From Flavobacteriales bacterium (GTDB lineage Bacteria > Bacteroidota > Bacteroidia > Flavobacteriales > UA16), in assembly GCA_030831885.1 (NCBI GenBank), contig JAURKF010000203.1, forward strand, positions 1 to 10,244: DNA of 10,244 bases, in the 5' to 3' direction. Below, in pieces: positions 1-6,934 of this stretch. The notes beneath the pieces are model-generated. The model saw only the letters and a program-made list of their open reading frames with translations, did not search any database and had not been told where the DNA came from. A program made the translations under genes and the position numbers. Every line of letters starts with the position of its first letter. Within the stretch, counting starts at the first letter, position 1.

Positions 1-29
1 CTTTGGAAAATCAGTGGAAATTTTATTAC

Positions 30-37
30 TATCTTTG
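30..37 (+). promoter_or_regulatory. Candidate Bacteroidota -7 element for the glycogen synthase-like gene
   Basis: TATCTTTG matches the Bacteroidota sigma-A -7 consensus TAnnTTTG exactly and lies 30 bases before the ATG at 68. A TTTG at positions 2-5 could be the -33 element, but the 24-base spacer is longer than usual, so only the -7 part is supported. A transcript would begin near position 43-45 and have a leader of about 25 bases. It would probably also carry the overlapping DUF4270 gene. Confidence 0.5.
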
Positions 38-67
38 CACTCGCTTAAAGCAATCATTAACTACAGA

Positions 68-898
68 ATGAGCAACAAAACGAAAATCCTATACGTCTCG
101 CAAGAGATACTCCCTTTCACACCCGAAACTCCCACCGCTCAACAAAGCCGCTCACTTCCACAAGCCGTCCACGAGGGCGGAAAAGAAACCCGGATCTTTA
201 TGCCCCGGTATGGTAAAATCAACGAGCGTCGCCATCAATTACACGAAGTGATCCGATTGAGCGGTATGAACTTGATTATAGATGATACCGACCACCCTCT
301 GATTATCAAAGTGGCTAGTATCCCGCAAATTCGTTTGCAGGTATATTTCATCGACAACCAAGAGTTTTTCCACCGTAAAGCTTTCTTCCACGATGAAAAC
401 ATGCAAATGTTCCCCGACAATGATATGCGCATGATTTTCTTTACGAAAGGTGTTTTGGAAACCGTGAAGAAATTAGGGTGGTCACCCGATGTGATTCACT
501 GTCACGGTTGGTTCACCTCCTTAATGCCTTTGTATGTAAAACAATTGTACAAACGCGACCCACACTTTGCAGACGCAAAAGTTGTTACTTCGGTTTACGC
601 TGATGCGTTCGAGGGCAAGCTCGATAGCAAAATCGCCCAGAAAATAGCTTTCGATGGCATTGGAATGGATCAAATGGAGCATCTCAAAAATCCAACCTAC
701 GAAAACTTGACTAAGTTGGCATTGCAACATTCTGACGGCGCTATTATGGCAGAGCAAGGCACAATGCCTTCACTAGAAACATACTGTAATAGCATCGATT
801 TACCTATGTTGAATTCGTTCAGTGAACTTGATCAATTGAGCGCCACCGACGAATTTTATGACTCTATTGTGTTGGGAAAGACCGAGCTCGTTGATTAA
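68..898 (+). CDS. Short glycogen/starch synthase-like protein (GT5 N-terminal domain only)
   Basis: The 276-residue product resembles the N-terminal Rossmann domain of GT5 glycogen/starch synthases, which build alpha-1,4-glucan from ADP-glucose in the cytoplasm. Visible matches are the start ILYVSQEILPF (residues 7-17), the block MPRYGKI (45-51), DNDMRMIFFTKGVLE (117-131) and HCHGWFTSLMP (144-154). Full enzymes are about 470-500 residues with a second GT-B domain; this one ends cleanly without it. The family's Lys-x-Gly-Gly-Leu nucleotide-sugar loop, expected near residue 20, reads TPTAQQSRSLPQAVHEGG, so the key lysine and glycines are missing. I know of short proteins like this, annotated as glycogen synthase, in Bacteroidota next to DUF4270 and glmS. 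Catalysis is therefore doubtful and a regulatory or structural role is possible. The start at 68 gives the domain's usual N-terminus; an in-frame ATG at 14 lies upstream of the candidate promoter. Its 3' end overlaps the next open frame by 41 bases. Confidence 0.85.
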   Translation: MSNKTKILYVSQEILPFTPETPTAQQSRSLPQAVHEGGKETRIFMPRYGKINERRHQLHEVIRLSGMNLIIDDTDHPLIIKVASIPQIRLQVYFIDNQEFFHRKAFFHDENMQMFPDNDMRMIFFTKGVLETVKKLGWSPDVIHCHGWFTSLMPLYVKQLYKRDPHFADAKVVTSVYADAFEGKLDSKIAQKIAFDGIGMDQMEHLKNPTYENLTKLALQHSDGAIMAEQGTMPSLETYCNSIDLPMLNSFSELDQLSATDEFYDSIVLGKTELVD

Positions 899-2222
899 GC
901 AGAATTACCATCCTACATTGATATTGGAAAGCCTCAAGAAATTGGGGCTTTTTCTCGTTTGTGGCTTCCTCCTACTTGTTGGGTGTAAGCGCCCTGATGA
1001 GACTCTCGGTGATGGAATCCAGCCATCTGCGGACCTGCTCTTCGCGGCGGTCACCGACTCGTTTCAACTGGCAACTTCGACAGAGCAAATAGACTCTCTA
1101 CGCACCGACCTGTTTGCAAATATTTTGGTTGGCAACTATGTAGACGCTGATTTTGGAACGGTTAAATGCCGTGGCATTATGCAGTTCTCCCCTGATGCCT
1201 CCATTGACTCACTGCCCGCAAACCTGGAGGTTTTTGCAGTTGAGCTGAAGCTGGCCTATCAGCCAGAAGCCTATGGCAACAATACACCCATGTACTTTCA
1301 GGTACATCAATTAATGGAGCGAATCCATTTGGATTCAGCTTACTATAGCAATCAGCTCCCTCAACGAAATCTCGAAAATCTCATTCTGAGCGGGCGCGAA
1401 ACACACACCACACGCTCAGAATATGCCTCAGCTCTTTCATCTGGCAATATCGAATACCTCACCCTGCAGTTGAAATCCACTTTCGGGCAATTTCTGCTGG
1501 CCTCCGATAGTGCGTTAACAGATTTCAACTCCTTAGCAGATTATTTCAACGGATTAGTTATCAGCTCAACCACTATGGACGGGCGAGTGGTCAGTTTTGC
1601 AACGATCAACTCATCACTCAACGTCTATTACCGTTACCCAGGTGAAAACCGCCTCAACATCGGAACATACACGTTCAAATACTCATCCGCGTGCGAAGCT
1701 TACTCGGTGATTGAACACCAACACTATGGTAGTCCTCTTCAAAATCTGAATGCACAAAACCCGATAACCCGCTCCGATCTTGCTTTCCTTCAAGGCGGCG
1801 GAGGCACCCGCGTAAGTATCGACCTACAGGATGTGCTATGGATGCGCGAATTACCAAACCCCATTATCAACAAAGCTGAGCTGGTTGTGCCGTTTGATGC
1901 CGATACTAAATTCGCTCTACTGGATAGCGCGAATGTCGTTTACGAAAAATTGGACGACGTTTATGCGCTTACTGCTGATTATGGTCGAAATTCGGGTGGT
2001 AATTTCAGGAAATCTCCAGGATACTACCGTTTTAATATCACTCATCATGTGCAAAGCATTTTATCCGGTGAAATTGAAAACACAAAGCTGCTGATGGTTG
2101 CAGGCCCGCGTGTCGCAGGGTTGTATAATACAATTGGAGTTCGACGGACTTTAATCCATGGCCCGACATTTAGCGATGACAACACACAAAATACCCGGTT
2201 GATCATCACTTACAGCTATTAG
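858..2222 (+). CDS. DUF4270 family lipoprotein
   Basis: The product is a predicted lipoprotein with a hydrophobic segment followed by the lipobox LLVGC (Cys codon at 984), so it should be lipid-anchored in the cell envelope, probably the outer membrane. The rest is beta-rich with repeated stretches such as GRVVSFATINSSLNVYYRY and a C-terminus ending RLIITYSY. I recognise this as the DUF4270 family (PF14092), widespread in Bacteroidota and of unknown function, and its place between the glycogen synthase-like gene and glmS fits. The start is uncertain. The only in-frame ATG (858) overlaps the previous gene by 41 bases and puts 26 residues before the first Lys-Lys of the signal peptide. A TTG at 924 gives (M)ESLKKLGLFLV with the lipid Cys at position 21, a normal length. 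TTG at 918 is a second option. The mature protein is the same in all cases. Confidence 0.8.
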   Translation: MTLLCWERPSSLIKQNYHPTLILESLKKLGLFLVCGFLLLVGCKRPDETLGDGIQPSADLLFAAVTDSFQLATSTEQIDSLRTDLFANILVGNYVDADFGTVKCRGIMQFSPDASIDSLPANLEVFAVELKLAYQPEAYGNNTPMYFQVHQLMERIHLDSAYYSNQLPQRNLENLILSGRETHTTRSEYASALSSGNIEYLTLQLKSTFGQFLLASDSALTDFNSLADYFNGLVISSTTMDGRVVSFATINSSLNVYYRYPGENRLNIGTYTFKYSSACEAYSVIEHQHYGSPLQNLNAQNPITRSDLAFLQGGGGTRVSIDLQDVLWMRELPNPIINKAELVVPFDADTKFALLDSANVVYEKLDDVYALTADYGRNSGGNFRKSPGYYRFNITHHVQSILSGEIENTKLLMVAGPRVAGLYNTIGVRRTLIHGPTFSDDNTQNTRLIITYSY

Positions 2223-2235
2223 TGGTGTTTTCTAA

Positions 2236-2243
2236 TACTTTTG
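2236..2243 (+). promoter_or_regulatory. Candidate -7 element for glmS
   Basis: TACTTTTG fits the TAnnTTTG -7 consensus exactly and sits in the 45-base gap between the DUF4270 stop and the glmS ATG, 24 bases before that ATG. I find no matching TTTG-type -33 element at the usual distance. It suggests glmS can be transcribed separately from the two genes before it. Confidence 0.5.
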
Positions 2244-2267
2244 TTCAGACATTAACTCTAATCAACC

Positions 2268-4112
2268 ATGTGCGGAATTGTAGGATTTATCGGAAGGCAG
2301 CAAGCGTACCCCATACTAATCAAGGGTTTAAAGCGGTTGGAGTATCGCGGCTATGATAGTTCCGGCGTAGCCATGATTGAAAACCTGCAATTCAATCAAT
2401 ACAAATGCAAAGGAAAAGTTGCAGATCTGGAAGCCTTGGTGAAAGGAAAAGATATTGATGGATCAATCGGTATTGGACATACCCGCTGGGCTACTCACGG
2501 TGTTCCGAACGACGTCAATGCGCATCCGCATCTTTCGGGCGATGGAAATCTTGCACTCATTCATAACGGAATCATTGAGAACTATGCAACACTAAAAGAA
2601 GCACTTCTTGGACAAGGACATATCTTTAAGAGCGATACAGACACAGAAGTGCTGGTGCACTTCATAGAAGATATCATGCACAAAACCGGCAGCGACTTGT
2701 TCGAAGCTGTTCGAGTCGCTTTGTGCGAGGTTGTCGGAGCATATGCTATTGTAGTGATGGACCGCCGCTACCCGGAGCGATTAGTGTGCGCCAAGAAATC
2801 GAGCCCGTTGGTTATCGGCATTGGAGGTGAGGGCGATTACTTCATAGCCTCTGATGCAACACCATTTATTGAATACACCAAAAATGTAGTTTACCTCGAA
2901 GATGAAGAAGTGGCTCTGATTGATCGTCAATCGGGTCTCAAAATCGTTACCATTCAAAACCAGCAAAAGGATCCGTATATACAAGAGCTCGAGCTGAAGC
3001 TGGAGGCTATCGAAAAGGGTGGCTACGATTCGTTCATGCTGAAAGAAATTCACGAGCAACCGCGATCCATTCACGATTCCATCCGTGGCCGACTGAATTT
3101 GAATCATGGTATGCTCAAAATGAGTGGCATCGATCGGCACGAAGATGTATGGATGAATGCCAACCGAATCATCATCGTCGCTTGTGGCACCTCATGGCAT
3201 GCCGGACTCGTTGCTGAATATCTTTTTGAAGAATTTGCGCGCATACCCACCGAGGTAGAATACGCCTCAGAATTCCGTTACCGCGACCCGATTATCCAAC
3301 CCGGAGATATTGTAATTGCAATTTCGCAATCAGGAGAAACCGCCGACACATTAGCCGCCATTGAATTGGCTAAAGACAAAGGCGCGTTTATTTTCGGTGT
3401 ATGCAACGTAGTGGGATCCACCATCTCACGTGCAACCCACTCAGGTGCCTATACACACGCGGGTCCTGAGATAGGTGTAGCCTCTACGAAAGCATTTACA
3501 GCCCAGGTGGCAGTGCTGTACCTGATAGCACTCTCCGTTGCCGACAAACGAGGCACCATAACCAAAGAACGAATGCACCGCCTGATGGCAGAGCTAAGCA
3601 CTATTCCGGATAAAGTGGAAGAAGTGCTTAAAACAAATGCGCTCGTAGAATCTATTGCTGAAATCTATAAGGATCATCGCAATGCTCTTTACCTAGGTCG
3701 TGGATACAGCTTCCCGGTAGCTCTTGAGGGTGCACTCAAACTGAAAGAAATTTCTTACATACATGCGGAAGGGTATCCGGCTGCCGAAATGAAACACGGG
3801 CCGATTGCCCTTATCGACGAGGAAATGCCTGTGTTTGTGATTGCCACCAACGGACATTCCTACGAGAAGGTAGTAAGCAACATTCAGGAAGTAAAGGCGA
3901 GGAAAGGGAAGATAATAGCTATTGTTACTGCCGGCGATAAAACCGTCAGCGAGCTGGCCGATCATTCCATCGAAATTCCCAAGACCGACGACAGCTTGGT
4001 TCCAATTGTATCGGTAATTCCGCTTCAGCTCCTATCCTATCACGTAGCCGTCATGCGCGGATGCAACGTAGATCAACCGCGAAACCTCGCCAAAAGCGTA
4101 ACCGTCGAATAG
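2268..4112 (+). CDS. glmS: Glutamine--fructose-6-phosphate aminotransferase (isomerizing)
   Basis: GlmS converts fructose-6-phosphate and glutamine to glucosamine-6-phosphate and glutamate, the first committed step to UDP-GlcNAc for peptidoglycan and lipid A. It is a cytoplasmic enzyme. The 614-residue length is normal and both halves are complete. The glutaminase domain (about 1-240) starts MCGIVGFIG with nucleophile Cys2 exposed after Met removal, then HTRWATHG (71-78), HNGIIENY (99-106) and SDTDTEVL (122-129). Two SIS sugar-phosphate domains follow: CGTS (306-309), SQSGETADT (353-361) and STKAFTAQ (406-413) in the first, LGRG (476-479) and EGALKLKEISYIHAEG (487-502) in the second. The C-terminal tail DQPRNLAKSVTVE (602-614), which closes the sugar site, is intact. 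The ATG at 2268 is fixed by the need for Cys at position 2. I see no glmS ribozyme-like leader, and the 45-base gap is too short for one. Confidence 0.98.
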   Translation: MCGIVGFIGRQQAYPILIKGLKRLEYRGYDSSGVAMIENLQFNQYKCKGKVADLEALVKGKDIDGSIGIGHTRWATHGVPNDVNAHPHLSGDGNLALIHNGIIENYATLKEALLGQGHIFKSDTDTEVLVHFIEDIMHKTGSDLFEAVRVALCEVVGAYAIVVMDRRYPERLVCAKKSSPLVIGIGGEGDYFIASDATPFIEYTKNVVYLEDEEVALIDRQSGLKIVTIQNQQKDPYIQELELKLEAIEKGGYDSFMLKEIHEQPRSIHDSIRGRLNLNHGMLKMSGIDRHEDVWMNANRIIIVACGTSWHAGLVAEYLFEEFARIPTEVEYASEFRYRDPIIQPGDIVIAISQSGETADTLAAIELAKDKGAFIFGVCNVVGSTISRATHSGAYTHAGPEIGVASTKAFTAQVAVLYLIALSVADKRGTITKERMHRLMAELSTIPDKVEEVLKTNALVESIAEIYKDHRNALYLGRGYSFPVALEGALKLKEISYIHAEGYPAAEMKHGPIALIDEEMPVFVIATNGHSYEKVVSNIQEVKARKGKIIAIVTAGDKTVSELADHSIEIPKTDDSLVPIVSVIPLQLLSYHVAVMRGCNVDQPRNLAKSVTVE

Positions 4113-4130
4113 AAACCATTTGGGTGTGTA

Positions 4131-4418
4131 TTAATCACCTGCCATTGGGGAATTAAATATTCCCACGGCAAGCTCTGCCCAAAACAAAACGAACATCAAG
4201 ATCAGCAAACCTAGAACGGCAACCCTTATTCCGGTTGACTTTATACTTCGAATAACCTTTTCTAGTATAAATCCAAAAGATGCCAATAAAACAAATGCTA
4301 TCAAAAAATCAAAAGACGTCCATTTCATCTCTCCATTACCATCGAGCATTTCAATAAATGGTATAGAGAGCAATAAAACGACTACCAAGAGTATTGTTTT
4401 TTGAACTCCATTAAGCAT
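4131..4418 (-). CDS. Small three-helix integral membrane protein, unknown function
   Basis: The 95-residue product has three hydrophobic segments, at about residues 6-24 (TILLVVVLLLSIPFIEML), 33-52 (SFDFLIAFVLLASFGFILEK) and 62-85 (GIRVAVLGLLILMFVLFWAE), with basic residues in the loop between helices 2 and 3 (KVIRSIKSTGIR). The C-terminus carries WAELAVGIFNSPMAGD. I recall similar small uncharacterised membrane proteins in Bacteroidota with a WDFxxF-like segment before helix 2 and a WAELAVGIFG-type tail, so this is probably a real conserved family. I cannot assign a function. The start at 4418 was preferred over an in-frame ATG at 4481 because the added 21 residues are polar and unlike the family, and the A-rich GAAAAAAC just before 4418 resembles a Bacteroidota leader. 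It converges on glmS with only 18 bases between the stops. Confidence 0.75.
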   Translation of the reverse strand: MLNGVQKTILLVVVLLLSIPFIEMLDGNGEMKWTSFDFLIAFVLLASFGFILEKVIRSIKSTGIRVAVLGLLILMFVLFWAELAVGIFNSPMAGD

Positions 4419-4566
4419 GTTTTTTCGGATTAGAATTAGATTTACGCGAATATGCAACGTCGTTTCTGAAGCTGAAGTCATTTTCAGGATTTAAACAGTG
4501 GGCCAAGATTGTCATTAGCAGCCCCAAAACAAGGTTTAATTTCGGCCCCTGAACTATGGAAATGAG

Positions 4567-4596
4567 TTTATTAACAAATTCACATTACTATTGTTG
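4567..4596 (+). promoter_or_regulatory. Candidate promoter of the outer-membrane protein gene
   Basis: TTTA at 4567-4570 and TATTGTTG at 4589-4596 are each one base from the Bacteroidota -33 (TTTG) and -7 (TAnnTTTG) elements, with an 18-base spacer. Transcription would start near 4601-4604 and leave a leader of about 70 bases. No better candidate is seen between here and the ATG at 4673. Confidence 0.4.
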
Positions 4597-4601
4597 AAAA
4601 A

Positions 4602-4621
4602 CCCGAATTTTTGTGTTCGGG
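4602..4621 (+). repeat. Perfect hairpin in the outer-membrane protein gene leader
   Basis: CCCGAA (4602-4607) and TTCGGG (4616-4621) form a 6-bp perfect stem around the 8-base loop TTTTTGTG. It begins almost exactly where transcription from the candidate promoter would start, so the mRNA could open with a stem-loop. No T-run follows, so it is not a terminator for rightward transcription. A stabilising role in the mRNA is inference. Confidence 0.5.
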
Positions 4622-4672
4622 CCAGAAATAAATCATTAGATGTTTGTCTTTACAAATCCAAAATTCAATTAC

Positions 4673-5497
4673 ATGAAAAAAGCAATTTTGTTCATCGCAC
4701 TGGTAGCCACCACTGTGGTAGGTGCACAAGCACAGAAGTTTCAAGGTGGCGAAAAGAACCTTGAAGTAGAATTCAATCCGTTTGGCGGTTCTCCAATTGG
4801 CATGAACGGTATCCGTTTCCGTATGTTCAACAGTGAGACAAGCGCTATCCGCATCGGTTTCAACATTGGTGGAACCAACGACAGCCAAGTATACGCTCAA
4901 CAATCAAAGACCGAAGGTTCTGATGGCGCAGTGGTAATTCTTCCTGAATTGAACCAAACCCAGCAGACGTTCAACTTCGCTATCCGTCCTGGATACGAAA
5001 TGCACTTCGCTGGTACTGACCGTTTGTCGCCTTATGTAGGTGCTGAATTGATGTACATGATGTCTAGCTCTACTATGACTCGTGAGTTTCACAACTCTAA
5101 CAACGCTGATGATCAAACGAAGCCTGAAAACTGGCAGACATGGGACATGACCGTTAAGAATGGTTCAAGTACATTCGGTCTGAACGCTCTCGCTGGTGTT
5201 GACTTCTACTTCGTTGACAACTTCTACCTCGGCGCTGAAATCAACCTCGGCTTCCACAACACCTCTTACAAGGATCGCGAAACTACAGCCGGTAACGAAG
5301 ATACTTGGAAATACAGCGCTGCTGCTCAGGCAGATCCTGATTTCTACCAAGCTACTTGGAACGACGAGAACACGGCTATCGAGTACCAGACCATCATCGG
5401 CCCTGGTGAGAATCTCGGTTTGACACCAAGCCCAACTAAATCTTCAGGCTGGGGTCCAAACTTCCAATCAACTCTCCGTTTGGGTTGGTTGTTCTAA
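4673..5497 (+). CDS. Predicted outer-membrane beta-barrel protein, probably highly expressed
   Basis: The 274-residue product has a clear signal peptide (MKKAILFIALVATTVVGAQA, cut after residue 20 to leave Gln21). The mature part alternates hydrophobic and polar residues as barrel strands do: EVEFNPFG (31-38), GIRFRMF (46-52), NFAIRPGYEMHF (101-112), LSPYVGAELMYMM (118-130), NALAGVDFYFVDNFYLGAEINLGF (171-194). The last residues, STLRLGWLF, end in an aromatic as expected for recognition by the BAM assembly machinery. It resembles the small porin-like outer-membrane beta-barrel proteins of Bacteroidota; no ligand or specific family can be named. Codon use stands out: all eight or so arginines are CGT or CGC and asparagine is almost always AAC, unlike its neighbours, which suggests high expression. 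A strong terminator follows, so it is a single-gene transcript. The ATG at 4673 was chosen over an in-frame ATG at 4640 because it starts the signal peptide directly with Met-Lys-Lys. Confidence 0.85.
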   Translation: MKKAILFIALVATTVVGAQAQKFQGGEKNLEVEFNPFGGSPIGMNGIRFRMFNSETSAIRIGFNIGGTNDSQVYAQQSKTEGSDGAVVILPELNQTQQTFNFAIRPGYEMHFAGTDRLSPYVGAELMYMMSSSTMTREFHNSNNADDQTKPENWQTWDMTVKNGSSTFGLNALAGVDFYFVDNFYLGAEINLGFHNTSYKDRETTAGNEDTWKYSAAAQADPDFYQATWNDENTAIEYQTIIGPGENLGLTPSPTKSSGWGPNFQSTLRLGWLF

Positions 5498-5523
5498 TCT
5501 GAAACCTGCAAACACGCATATTC

Positions 5524-5555
5524 AAAGGGGCTGCCGCAAGGCGGCCCTTTTTGTT
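5524..5555 (+). terminator. Strong intrinsic terminator after the outer-membrane protein gene
   Basis: AAAGGGGCTGCC and GGCGGCCCTTTT pair into a 12-bp stem (two G-U pairs) closed by a GCAA tetraloop of the GNRA class, followed by TTGTT. The G-U pairs (5527-5548 and 5532-5543) pair only in + strand RNA; on the other strand they become C-A and A-C mismatches, and the T-run there is short. It therefore mainly stops rightward transcription, though it could act weakly on folC transcripts arriving from the right. Confidence 0.9.
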
Positions 5556-5577
5556 ATCTGAGATTCTGTGTGAAATC

Positions 5578-6798
5578 CTACAATATCTCGGCAACGGTAA
5601 ATACCGAGCCTCCTACAAAAACAAGATCATCCGCAGCAGCGGCCGACAACGCAGCGGAATATGCGCTTTGGACGGAGCTGTATTGCTCACCATTCAAATT
5701 CAATTCACCGGCTTTTTGCATTAAAAGTTCTGCCGCCAAGCCCCGCGGTATATCCGCCTTGCAGAAGTAGTAAATAGCATTTGTAGGCAACAAGTTCAAC
5801 ACGCGCGCCACATCCTTATCGCCCACCATGCCCAACACGAAGTGCAATTGCTTGTGTGGTATTTCTAGAAGTTGGTTGAGCACAGCACGAATACCATCTT
5901 CATTGTGTGCAACATCAGCAATGGCCAGAGGCTTATCTTTCAGCTTTTGCCAGCGGCCGAGTAAGCCGGTGAATTCAACAACATGCTGAAATCCTTGCGC
6001 GATATGATCTTCGCTCACATTCCACCCCAATGCGGCCAGTGTGCGCAAGGCCATGAATGCAGTTGCGCGATTTTCGGTTTGATAATAACCTTTCAATGAG
6101 CCTGACGGAATGAGCGATTCGGGAGCAAACGCTGCATCGATAAGAGGTGCATGCAGACGCCCGGCAGCCGCAATCATCACCTCGCGCGCTTCACCGCGCA
6201 TCCGGCCAATGACTATGGGTGTTTTTATCTTAATGATGCCTGCTTTTTCCGACGCAATCTTTACAATAGTATCCCCAAGCAAATTCATGTGATCGTAGCC
6301 GATGTTGGTGATTACCGACACTTCAGGCTCAATCACATTGGTGCTGTCGAGTCGGCCACCCAGACCGGTTTCAATGACTGCGATATCTATTCCCGCGCGC
6401 TTGAAATACCAGAAGCACATGGCAACTGTAATCTCAAAAAACGACGGCTGAATCGGTTGCCACGTTTCATGAAACTGCTCCACAAAAGCCACTACTTCTC
6501 CCTGCGGTATCATCACACCATCGATGCGAATGCGCTCGCGAAAATCTTTGAGATGCGGCGATGTGTACAGCCCGGTTTTGTAGCCCGCCACTTGCAAGGC
6601 CGCAGCAATCATGTGAGAGGTGCTGCCTTTGCCGTTGGTGCCGGCGATATGCACCGTCTTTAATCCTACCTGCGGATTGCCCACCAGCTCTAGTAAAGCC
6701 CACGTATTATCCAACCCCGGCTTGTACGCCGCAGGCCCCACGCGATGAAACATGGGCAGTTGAAAGTAGAGGTACTCCAGGGTTTCGGGGTAGTTCAC
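5578..6798 (-). CDS. folC: Bifunctional folylpolyglutamate synthase/dihydrofolate synthase
   Basis: FolC adds glutamate to dihydropteroate to make dihydrofolate and then extends the gamma-glutamyl tail of folates, using ATP, in the cytoplasm. The 406-residue length is typical. Visible Mur-ligase-type motifs are the P-loop GTNGKGST (53-60), YTSPHL (78-83), ETGLGGRLDSTN (143-154), KAGIIK (185-190; Lys185 is at the place of the carbamylated lysine of the family), GRWQ (261-264), DVAHNEDG (275-282) and the C-terminal FVGGSVFTVAEIL. All core motifs look intact. The start is GTG: an in-frame TAA lies four codons upstream, and the next Met (residue 16) would cut into the conserved N-terminus. In related Bacteroidota I expect folC close to the tonB/exbD/exbB genes in the same direction. 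Here the direction is kept but a gene on the other strand intervenes. Confidence 0.97.
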   Translation of the reverse strand: MNYPETLEYLYFQLPMFHRVGPAAYKPGLDNTWALLELVGNPQVGLKTVHIAGTNGKGSTSHMIAAALQVAGYKTGLYTSPHLKDFRERIRIDGVMIPQGEVVAFVEQFHETWQPIQPSFFEITVAMCFWYFKRAGIDIAVIETGLGGRLDSTNVIEPEVSVITNIGYDHMNLLGDTIVKIASEKAGIIKIKTPIVIGRMRGEAREVMIAAAGRLHAPLIDAAFAPESLIPSGSLKGYYQTENRATAFMALRTLAALGWNVSEDHIAQGFQHVVEFTGLLGRWQKLKDKPLAIADVAHNEDGIRAVLNQLLEIPHKQLHFVLGMVGDKDVARVLNLLPTNAIYYFCKADIPRGLAAELLMQKAGELNLNGEQYSSVQSAYSAALSAAAADDLVFVGGSVFTVAEIL

Positions 6799-6833
6799 GG
6801 TGTAAGTTTAGGAATATTGAACGAACATTTTAT

Positions 6834-6857
6834 TAACCCATATGAAATAACCATATG
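6834..6857. repeat. Direct repeat containing paired CATATG sites
   Basis: TAACCCATATG (6834-6844) and TAACCATATG (6848-6857) are near-identical direct repeats in the 136-base divergent gap between folC and the FnIII-like lipoprotein gene. Each contains the palindrome CATATG, and the two palindromes begin 13 bases apart. The site lies 36-59 bases upstream of the folC GTG and about 80 bases before the lipoprotein ATG, so it could be an operator for either gene. AT-rich chance repetition is also possible. Confidence 0.3.
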
Positions 6858-6893
6858 CGTAAAATCCATCAGGTGTGGAAACTATGAGTATGC

Positions 6894-6926
6894 TTTGAAC
6901 ATAATACAATTTACATCACTACCTTG
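6894..6926 (+). promoter_or_regulatory. Weak candidate promoter just before the FnIII-like lipoprotein gene
   Basis: TTTG (6894-6897) and TACCTTG (6920-6926) resemble -33 and -7 elements, separated by 22 bases. The -7 is one T short of TAnnTTTG. It ends only eight bases before the ATG at 6935, so a transcript from here would have almost no leader. Either the mRNA is leaderless or the real promoter is further upstream. Confidence 0.3.
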
Positions 6927-6934
6927 CAGCCGCG

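Larger units (their letters stand above)
4419..4672. other. Divergent intergenic region
   Basis: These 254 bases separate the small membrane protein gene (leftward) from the outer-membrane protein gene (rightward), so both should be transcribed from here. The rightward side has a candidate promoter and a hairpin, listed separately. I see no convincing -7 element on the leftward side, and no supported small gene or RNA gene elsewhere in the region. Confidence 0.6.

Noticed and set aside
14..67. N-terminal extension of the glycogen synthase-like protein from the ATG at 14
   Set aside because: The ATG at 14 lies upstream of the exact -7 element at 30-37, and the 18 added residues precede the usual domain start.
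2223..2267. A glmS ribozyme in the glmS leader
   Set aside because: The gap is 45 bases, far too short for the ribozyme, and this riboswitch class is known mainly from Firmicutes.
2781..3140. 119-residue - strand open frame inside glmS
   Set aside because: It is opposite an intact, strongly conserved glmS segment and shows no protein features.
4122..4140. GGGTG/CACCT inverted repeat between glmS and the small membrane gene as a shared terminator
   Set aside because: The stem is only five pairs including a wobble, the loop is nine bases and no T-run follows in either direction.
5165..5350. Glu/Val-repeat open frame on the - strand in the barrel gene
   Set aside because: It is the reverse of regular Asn/Phe/Tyr/Leu codons in the barrel strands, with no independent evidence.
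6151..6663. 170-residue open frame on the + strand inside folC
   Set aside because: It lies wholly opposite conserved FolC motifs and has no recognisable domain or start signal.
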